DNA of 23,806 bases from JBDZUZ01 sp040255445 (GTDB taxonomy: Bacteria; Planctomycetota; Phycisphaerae; Phycisphaerales; UBA1924): contig JBDZUZ010000048.1 in NCBI GenBank assembly GCA_040255445.1, positions 1 through 23,806 on the forward strand, given 5' to 3'. Both the position numbers and the translations under genes were made by a program. Positions within the stretch are counted from its first letter, which is position 1. Each line of letters starts with the position of its first letter. Shown piece by piece: positions 1 to 6,547 of the stretch. The notes under the pieces are model-generated. The model saw nothing but the letters and a program-made list of their open reading frames with translations, was not told where the DNA came from and ran no database searches.

Positions 1-62
1 ACTGACGGGCGACATCCACCGATAGTAAAGTGCCGCATCTGCCCAAGGCAGACCGCGCTCCT

Positions 63-91
63 GAGCCGCTCAAAGCGGCTCTAGCTTTTTT
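63..91 (+). terminator. Hairpin plus T-run, probable rho-independent terminator reading rightward
   Basis: A perfect 8-bp stem (63-70 with 74-81, loop CAA) is followed four bases later by seven T residues at 85-91 on the plus strand. It would terminate a plus-strand transcript entering from the left of the window. On the minus strand there is no U-tract after the stem, so it is a weaker terminator for the minus-strand cassette ending at 81, although the stem starts at that gene's stop codon. Positions 1-62 hold nothing else recognisable. Confidence 0.4.
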
Positions 92-593
92 TGGGCCGAC
101 TGACGGGGAGAAGCGGTTGGCCAAGATCGACCGGTGTGCCGCTTTCGAAGCGCCCACGTAGATCGATTCGACGGCGACGGCCCTCGACGTGGTGAGCGGT
201 TACCAAGAACCACCCGCCCTGTCGACCTCTCGCAAGGACAGCAAGATAGTCGCAGTCCGGCAGCCAAACATACCGACACGTTGATCGCCCTCGTTGGCCG
301 GGCCCGTCCCAAACCCGCACGTTCGGATCTTGGCCTCTCGCGAGCAGAGGAACCAGCCACGGCAGCTTCTCTGCCCGCTTGGGGTCGAGTTCACGATTGT
401 CGCCCCGGCCACATAAGTGCCAAAATGCTTCAGGCCGCCCGTCCGGGAGGCGATTAAGGTTCAAATGAACATGCTCGCCATGATGGAGCCGCGGCGGGGT
501 CACGATCAAGACACGAAAGCGATCAACAAGGAACTCAATACATTCGTCGTACCGAGCCGGAAGCACTAACTGGGGCGGTAGCCAATCAGTCAT
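81..593 (-). CDS. Small basic hypothetical protein, possible BECR-fold RNase, coupled to DUF3800 gene
   Basis: A 170-aa protein of uncertain family. Visible blocks are FWHL (57-60), RELDPKRAEKLPWL (67-80), a beta-strand-like WLPDCDYLAVL (110-120), WFLVTAHHVEG (128-138) and LRGRFE (145-150), with a proline/lysine tail. The order 'W-L-x-D-x-DY-x-V-VL ... Y/W-FL-x-TA ... R-x-L-R-x-R-F/Y-E' resembles phage-type barnase/EndoU/colicin/RelE-like (BECR) nucleases; that is a remembered pattern, not a search result. If correct, conserved His58 and the Arg-rich C-terminal strand region are candidate catalytic or RNA-binding residues. The start ATG overlaps the DUF3800 stop by four bases (ATGA, 590-593), so the two proteins are probably made in fixed ratio. 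No signal peptide or membrane segment is seen. It could instead be an unrelated small basic partner protein. Confidence 0.6.
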   Translation of the reverse strand: MTDWLPPQLVLPARYDECIEFLVDRFRVLIVTPPRLHHGEHVHLNLNRLPDGRPEAFWHLCGRGDNRELDPKRAEKLPWLVPLLARGQDPNVRVWDGPGQRGRSTCRYVWLPDCDYLAVLARGRQGGWFLVTAHHVEGRRRRIDLRGRFESGTPVDLGQPLLPVSRPKKS

Positions 594-1288
594 TCTTGCG
601 GTACCGGCCAGAAAAATAGGTTGAACTTCCTCGCACCGAGGAGTGTACTCTTTGACAACGACACTCCAGATCGGTGTCGCAGGTGTTCCACGACAGCAGC
701 TTTTGCTGGCGACTTGTTTTCGTGCCGCTTCGCGTAGCCGATCGCACCGGTCAGAAAATCGGCGATCTGCAGGAGCGCGGATTCGTCCGAGCGGACGGGC
801 TGCACGATCTCGATCATCTTGCGATCAAAGTCGTACTTTGACTCGCATAAATAGTCACGCAGAGCCCGCGTGCGCTTGGCGGTGTTCGTGTCCTTGTAGT
901 CTAGATAAAGATTATACTTCTCGGCCGGGTCCAAGATCCATGCGAGTGTATAAAAGAACATGTTGTAGTACGCTTCGTCATTGGGCGAAACCTCGGCGGC
1001 CGTGCGAAGAAGAGCCTTCGGCGCGACGCTTGCACGAAAATGTAGATCGTCGTCATCGAAGAAGAAATCGATGAGATCTTTGTAGAGGCCAAGTTTACGA
1101 ACTGAAATTTTCGTCCATTTTAGTTCCCACTCCTTGCGCAGCCCGTGCTTCCCCTTCAGTTCTGTAAGCCGCTGGCTGATTGAGGGTACACGATCCTTCA
1201 GACACCAAACCGCACCAATCACCATGTGATCTGCCGCATCGTGGTGTAGATGGCAGCTCTCGTCGCAGTAGATGTTGTACGTCGGCAT
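590..1288 (-). CDS. DUF3800 family protein (predicted RNase H-like fold)
   Basis: A 232-aa protein with the three landmarks of DUF3800: an N-terminal Y-x-DES block (YCDES, 7-11), a central LYLDYKD (127-133) and the C-terminal SDESALLQIADFLTGAI (168-184). The acidic residues at these three places match the family's presumed RNase H-like metal site. The biochemical activity of DUF3800 is not established; members are often found in accessory and defence-type loci. The ATG at 1288 has AAGGCGG about 7 nt upstream. It lies 59 nt behind groEL on the same strand, with the groEL terminator between them, and it is coupled by ATGA overlap to the small protein downstream. By eye the gene is richer in A/T than its neighbours, which suggests horizontal acquisition. 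Confidence 0.85.
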   Translation of the reverse strand: MPTYNIYCDESCHLHHDAADHMVIGAVWCLKDRVPSISQRLTELKGKHGLRKEWELKWTKISVRKLGLYKDLIDFFFDDDDLHFRASVAPKALLRTAAEVSPNDEAYYNMFFYTLAWILDPAEKYNLYLDYKDTNTAKRTRALRDYLCESKYDFDRKMIEIVQPVRSDESALLQIADFLTGAIGYAKRHENKSPAKAAVVEHLRHRSGVSLSKSTLLGARKFNLFFWPVPQE

Positions 1289-1307
1289 TGAGAACCGCCT
1301 TCACGAG

Positions 1308-1343
1308 AAAAAGCTGCCCCGACGGATTTCTCCATCGGGGCAG
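1308..1343 (-). terminator. groEL rho-independent terminator
   Basis: On the minus strand a 9-bp stem (1335-1343 with 1314-1322), extended inside by a 3-bp GGA/TCC stem after one mismatch, is followed by C and five T residues (1312-1308). It begins 5 nt after the groEL stop codon. It also lies inside the 59-nt gap before the DUF3800 gene. Confidence 0.85.
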
Positions 1344-1347
1344 TATA

Positions 1348-1350
<3 letters not shown>
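1342..1350 (-). promoter_or_regulatory. Candidate extended -10 promoter for the DUF3800 cassette
   Basis: Read on the minus strand, 1350-1342 is TGATATACT, an exact extended -10 (TG-N-TATACT, 5 of 6 to TATAAT). Its TGA is the groEL stop codon. Transcription would start near 1335, after the 5' arm of the groEL terminator stem, so this transcript could not form that hairpin. No convincing -35 is seen, which is tolerated by extended -10 promoters. The call is inference from sequence only. Confidence 0.4.
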
Positions 1351-2982
<1,632 letters not shown>

Positions 2983-3010
2983 GGACTAGTCCTTTCTCTT
3001 CTCGTTTGAA

Positions 3011-3031
3011 GCGCCGGCGTGTGGCCGGCGC
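3011..3031 (-). other. GC-rich hairpin in the leader just upstream of groEL
   Basis: Perfect 8-bp inverted repeat (3011-3018 with 3024-3031), loop of 5 nt, with no T-run. It sits 29 nt before the groEL start and behind the 77-aa ORF. An intercistronic hairpin between groES and groEL that directs mRNA cleavage is known in Agrobacterium; a similar role here is speculation. Confidence 0.45.
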
Positions 3032-3058
3032 GATCTGTCGTGGTCGTGAATCTCTGAA

Positions 3059-3292
3059 CTACCGAAGGCCGGGGCCGGCCTTCCCAAGACCGATGCGGAA
3101 CCACACCACCCGCTCGGCCTCGATGATGTAAATGCTGCTGCCGTCGGTGACCTTCACCAGGTGATCGGGCTCATCGGGGATCAGCATCGCGTTGGCGATG
3201 GTGAGCTGCTCGCTCAGGCCCGCGAACGCGAGCACAAGGGCCCGCTCACCGTTGAGCTCACGCAGCGCTGTCCGCAGTTGTTCCGGGCTCAT
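3059..3292 (-). CDS. Hypothetical 77-aa protein between groES and groEL
   Basis: A small protein not recognised from any named family. The N-terminal half (MSPEQLRTALRELNG) looks like an amphipathic helix. The C-terminal half is strand-rich, with LVKVTDGSSIYIIEAERVVWF at roughly residues 45-65. There is no signal peptide, Cys motif or membrane segment. The ATG at 3292 has a weak AAGG about 13 nt upstream. It is collinear with its neighbours: 56 nt after groES and 76 nt before groEL. The amino-acid texture (few Arg/Pro runs, alternating hydrophobics) supports real coding better than a GC-rich shadow. A chaperonin-linked function is suggested only by position. Confidence 0.6.
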   Translation of the reverse strand: MSPEQLRTALRELNGERALVLAFAGLSEQLTIANAMLIPDEPDHLVKVTDGSSIYIIEAERVVWFRIGLGKAGPGLR

Positions 3293-3348
3293 GCTGGCTT
3301 TCGCCTTCTCAAAGATGCGGTCGCGCGCGGCTGGTGGGGTTGGGGGGG

Positions 3349-3687
3349 TCAGTCGATGACGGCGAGAATGTCGTCCTCGCTCATGATCAAGAGGTCCTCG
3401 CCCTCGAGCTTCACCTCGGTGCCGGCGTAGGACGTGAAGATCACGCGGTCGCCCTTCTTGACCGTCAGCGGGATCCGCTCGCCGGTGTCGGTGTTGAGCG
3501 AGCCCGTGCCCACGGCCTGGATCACGCCGGTCTTGGGCTTGTCCTTGCTCGACTCGGGCAGGAAGATGCCGCTGTCGGTCTTGGTCTGGGCCTCATCGCG
3601 CTTGACGATGATCTTGTCGCCCAACGGACGGATGCTGGCGTTGCTGCTGCTGGCTTTGGGGGCCGACTTCGTCGCGGTCTTGCTCAT
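3349..3687 (-). CDS. groES: Co-chaperonin GroES (HSP10)
   Basis: A 112-aa GroES, the heptameric lid of GroEL. The core IRPLGDKIIVKRDEAQTKTDSG begins near residue 21, followed by the mobile-loop segment (TKTDSGIFLPESSKDKP), then GDRVIFTSYAGTEVKLEGEDLLIMSEDDILAV at the end. The N-terminus carries about 20 extra Ser/Ala/Lys residues compared with the usual 95-100 aa. The start at 3687 (MSK) has GGAG 9 nt upstream; an ATG at 3693 (MTMSK) is also possible but leaves only 3 nt. The open frame continues upstream to 3885 without family similarity and is not used. It is followed by the 77-aa ORF and groEL. Confidence 0.95.
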   Translation of the reverse strand: MSKTATKSAPKASSSNASIRPLGDKIIVKRDEAQTKTDSGIFLPESSKDKPKTGVIQAVGTGSLNTDTGERIPLTVKKGDRVIFTSYAGTEVKLEGEDLLIMSEDDILAVID

Positions 3688-3833
3688 AGTCATTCGCTCC
3701 AAACTGTCCGGCGCCTCGCCGGGCTCTCTGTCAATCTCGGCCACAGGCACATTCCGCCCGCCGCCGTCGTCACTGGACCGATCCAACTCCCGCCGCCGCG
3801 GCGTCCATTCCCGCGTCGGCTCGACTGTGGCCC

Positions 3834-3855
3834 CGGGGGTCTCCTCCGACCCCCG
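3834..3855 (-). other. Hairpin in the groES leader region with GGAGGA loop
   Basis: Perfect 8-bp stem (3834-3841 with 3848-3855). On the minus strand the 6-nt loop reads GGAGGA, and no T-run follows. It lies between the receiver-like gene and groES. No CIRCE (TTAGCACTC-N9-GAGTGCTAA) is present in 3688-3866. Two TTGACA hexamers occur on the minus strand (3870-3875 and 3729-3734), but neither has a convincing -10, so the groES promoter is not settled. Confidence 0.35.
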
Positions 3856-3866
3856 AGGCCGATGAT

Positions 3867-4490
3867 TCATGTCAACCCCGGCCACCGACCTCCGGGCATG
3901 TTTCCGCCCGTCTGGTCACTTCCCGGCCACCGCCCCTGATAAAACCGCGTCAGGCACCGACGCAGCACATCCAGCAGCGTGTTCAAATCCGATGGGTCCC
4001 GCGGCCGGTCGATCACCGCGAACGCGTTGGCCTTGAGGGCCGCGGCGATCTCGCGCGAATCGTCCCGGTGCGTGCGGCCGCGCTTCACGACCACCACCGG
4101 CGGCGGCTCATCCAGCCGCGCCAGCAGTTCGAGCAGCCGCGGCCCGCCCTCGGCGAACTCGGGGGCGGTCGGCGTCGGCGCCGCGGGCGCCTCCAGCGGC
4201 AGGCCCAGGTCGACGACCGCAATATGGATCGGGTTGGTCCGCAGCACCTCGGACGCTTGCCGCCCCGAGGCGGCCTTGAGCGCGAGCACCCCCATCGGCT
4301 CCAGCAGCCGCGGCAGCCGCTCGACCCAGGGGTCGGGCTCCCAGCCGGCGTAGGAGAGGAGGAGGTTGAGGCGGTTGGGCGAGGTCAGGTGGCGCGCGTC
4401 GGGCCCGCTGCCCGGTCCACCGGCGTAACCACCGCCGGGGCGGTGACCGGAGCCAAAGTCGGCATCGGGATGTCGGCGCGCACTGACCAT
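3867..4490 (-). CDS. Receiver-like (CheY-fold) protein, possibly degenerate
   Basis: About 207 aa from the ATG at 4490. The central part reads like a response-regulator receiver: NLLLSYAG (strand 1, from residue 42), IHIAVVDLGLPL with candidate phospho-acceptor Asp94, PPVVVVKRGR (strand 4) and ANAFAVIDRPRDPSDL (strand 5), ending in a long helix (LNTLLDVLRRCLTRFY). The usual Lys of the strand-5 'K-P' is not seen: the sequence has D-R-P. The usual acidic pair after strand 1 is also missing, so phosphorylation is doubtful. No output domain follows. The first 40 and last 20 residues are low-complexity Gly/Pro/Arg. No Shine-Dalgarno is seen at ATG 4490; a TTG at 4508 is an alternative. It lies 180 nt upstream of groES on the same strand. 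Confidence 0.6.
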   Translation of the reverse strand: MVSARRHPDADFGSGHRPGGGYAGGPGSGPDARHLTSPNRLNLLLSYAGWEPDPWVERLPRLLEPMGVLALKAASGRQASEVLRTNPIHIAVVDLGLPLEAPAAPTPTAPEFAEGGPRLLELLARLDEPPPVVVVKRGRTHRDDSREIAAALKANAFAVIDRPRDPSDLNTLLDVLRRCLTRFYQGRWPGSDQTGGNMPGGRWPGLT

Positions 4491-4754
4491 CCACAAGGGC
4501 ACTGGCAACCGCCGTGCCGAACCGCCGCGGCGTCCCGTCCGGGCTGGCGGGCCGGGCGGGGCGGTCGAGCCACTGCCACGGCTCCCGGCGGAGGGTGGGG
4601 GGGTGCCAATTCGGCAGATGGGGGTCGGAGGGGGTGGACCAAGCGGTGGACTGGACGGGGAGAACCCGCCGCCACTGACAACACCATGTCAGCGTGAACA
4701 GGGGGATTCCGTGTTGCCGCCTGTCGGGAGGGCTGGGCGGCGGGGGGCGCGGGG

Positions 4755-4760
4755 TACACT
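4755..4760 (+). promoter_or_regulatory. -10 box TACACT, 6 nt before rmuC start (leaderless)
   Basis: TACACT is followed by exactly six bases and then the rmuC ATG at 4767. There is no Shine-Dalgarno in the preceding 20 nt. This spacing puts the transcription start on or next to the A of ATG, as in leaderless mRNAs. No convincing -35 is seen. The rest of 4491-4754 is GC-rich divergent intergenic sequence with nothing recognisable. Confidence 0.5.
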
Positions 4761-4766
4761 CGCGCC

Positions 4767-6290
4767 ATGGATGCATTCCACATCATCTTGCTGGTGGCCG
4801 CGCTCGCCGCGGCGGGCGCGGCGGTGTTCATCGCCCTGGGGCGGGCGGGGCTGCAGGCCCGGGCCGCCGCGGCGGAGGCGGGGGAGCGGGCCGCGCGGGA
4901 CGAGGCCGCGGGCCTGAAGGCCCAGGCCGAGCAGGCCGCGGCCCAGGCGGCCGCGCGGCTCAAGGAGGAAGTGGGGGCGCGGGAGTCGCGGATCGCTGAC
5001 CTCACCGAACGCAACCACGGCTCGGAGCGGCGGGTCGCGCTGCTCGAGGCCGAGCTTGATGCCGCGGCGAAGCGGCACGATGCCGACCTGCGCAAGGCGC
5101 AGGCGATTCTGAATGAGCAGCTCAAGGCCGTCGAGCAGCGCGAGCGCGATCTCAAGGAACGCATCGCGGACCTGGATCGCAAGACCGCGGAGACCTTTAA
5201 AGCCCTCGCGAGCGATGCACTCAAGAGCAGCAACGAATCGTTCCTGAAGCTGGCGACCGAATCGCTGACCGGGCACCAGAAGCAGGCCGTTGCGGACCTG
5301 GAGCAGCGCAAGACCGCCGTCGAGCAGATGCTCAAGCCGATCAGCGAAGCGCTGAGCAAGACCGATCAGCGGCTGTCCGAGATCCGCAAGGAGTGGACGA
5401 GCGACCGGGCGACGCTGGGGGAGCAGCTCGCATCCATGACGCAGGCGGGGCAGAGCCTGCGCGAGGAGACAGGCCGGTTGACGCGGGCGCTGAGCAAGCC
5501 CGAGGTCCGCGGCCGGTACGGCGAGATCCAGCTCCGCCGTGTCGCCGAGCTCGCGGGCATGACCAGTTACTGCGACTTCGCCGAGCAGAACTCGGCGCGC
5601 ACGAGCGATGGTGATCTGCTGCGCCCCGACATGGTGGTGAAGCTGCCCAACGACCGCTGCATCGCGGTCGATGCGAAGGCGAACACCTACGCGTACCTCG
5701 AAGCCGTGAACGCGAAGACGCCCGAAGAGGCCGAAGAGCACATGATGCGGTTCACGCGGCACATGACCGATCAGGTCGCCAAGCTCTCCAAGAAGGGGTA
5801 CTGGCAGAACTTCGACGGCTCGCCGGACTTCGTGGTGATGTTCGTGCCCGGCGATCAGTTCCTCGATGCCGCGCTCACGCGGCAGCCGGAACTGATCGAA
5901 AAGGCGGCGCAGGCGCGGGTGATCCTCGCGACGCCCTCGACGCTGATCGGGCTGCTGCGTGCGGTGGCGGTGGGGTGGCAGGAATCGCGACTGGCCGAGG
6001 AAGCGATCAAGCTCAACGAACTGGGCAAGGAACTCCACGACCGTGCGGCGACGGCGATGGAGCACATCTGCAAGGTGGGCGAGAGCCTGGAGAAGGCGAC
6101 GCGGCACTTCAACGGCTTCGTGGGCAGCTACGAGAGCCGCATGGAGCCGACGCTGCGGAAGTTCGAGGATGCGGGCGCGCGGAGCGGCAAGGAGCTGCCC
6201 GAACTCAAGCGCATCGAGAACCGCCCCCGCGAGGATTTCATCGCGAAGGGTGTGCAGAAGGCGCTGCCGGGGAGCGAGAACGGGCATTGA
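4767..6290 (+). CDS. rmuC: DNA recombination protein RmuC
   Basis: A 507-aa RmuC family protein. RmuC limits inversions and rearrangements at short inverted repeats in E. coli and has a predicted PD-(D/E)XK-type nuclease core. The N-terminal segment (FHIILLVAALAAAGAAVFIAL, 4-24) is a membrane anchor. Residues about 28-240 are Ala/Glu/Arg-rich coiled coil. The core follows: RGRYGEIQLRRVAELAGM from about 247, then LLRPDMVVKLPNDRCIAVDAKAN near 285-307, with candidate metal and catalytic residues E252, D300 and K302. The C-terminal helical part ends near residue 507. Translation appears leaderless: TACACT lies 6 nt before the ATG and no Shine-Dalgarno is visible. It is convergent with ftsH. Confidence 0.95.
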   Translation: MDAFHIILLVAALAAAGAAVFIALGRAGLQARAAAAEAGERAARDEAAGLKAQAEQAAAQAAARLKEEVGARESRIADLTERNHGSERRVALLEAELDAAAKRHDADLRKAQAILNEQLKAVEQRERDLKERIADLDRKTAETFKALASDALKSSNESFLKLATESLTGHQKQAVADLEQRKTAVEQMLKPISEALSKTDQRLSEIRKEWTSDRATLGEQLASMTQAGQSLREETGRLTRALSKPEVRGRYGEIQLRRVAELAGMTSYCDFAEQNSARTSDGDLLRPDMVVKLPNDRCIAVDAKANTYAYLEAVNAKTPEEAEEHMMRFTRHMTDQVAKLSKKGYWQNFDGSPDFVVMFVPGDQFLDAALTRQPELIEKAAQARVILATPSTLIGLLRAVAVGWQESRLAEEAIKLNELGKELHDRAATAMEHICKVGESLEKATRHFNGFVGSYESRMEPTLRKFEDAGARSGKELPELKRIENRPREDFIAKGVQKALPGSENGH

Positions 6291-6309
6291 GCCAAAGCCG
6301 TGCAGCGTG

Positions 6310-6523
6310 ACGTGGCACCGATGTCACGCCGCCCAGGGCCCCGCATCAGGACGTTGCCCAGTCCGGCGGGACATCGGTGCTTCCCAAGCTCCCGAGCGCA
6401 CAGTGACCGGGAGTGACTCTGCCTCGTACGGATTCGACCCTGCACGAAGCGAACCACACGCCAATCACAGCGCGCTCAAGCGCAAATGAAGCACCGATGT
6501 CGCGGACGACATCGGTGCCACGT
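6310..6523. repeat. Nested inverted repeats in the rmuC/ftsH convergent gap
   Basis: Four copies of the 11-mer GCACCGATGTC alternate in orientation. The outer arms 6310-6325 and 6508-6523 are a perfect 16-bp inverted pair; the inner arms 6370-6383 and 6488-6501 are a perfect 14-bp pair. Adjacent copies 6491-6501 and 6508-6518 also form an 11-bp hairpin with a 6-nt loop. It fills most of the 257-nt gap between the 3' ends of rmuC and ftsH and could act as a bidirectional terminator, though it has no T-runs. No ORF is seen in the element. Confidence 0.8.
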
Positions 6524-6547
6524 TGATCCAAAGACAATCTCAAACGA

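Noticed and set aside
3688..3866. CIRCE operator upstream of groES
   Set aside because: No TTAGCACTC/GAGTGCTAA arms were found in the gap.
3688..3885. N-terminal extension of groES
   Set aside because: Pro/Arg/Glu-rich, absent from the family, and the ATG at 3687 has a properly spaced GGAG.
4689..6287. 532-aa open frame opposite rmuC
   Set aside because: Antisense shadow of a well-supported rmuC; no domain is visible and it ends in Pro/Arg-rich sequence.
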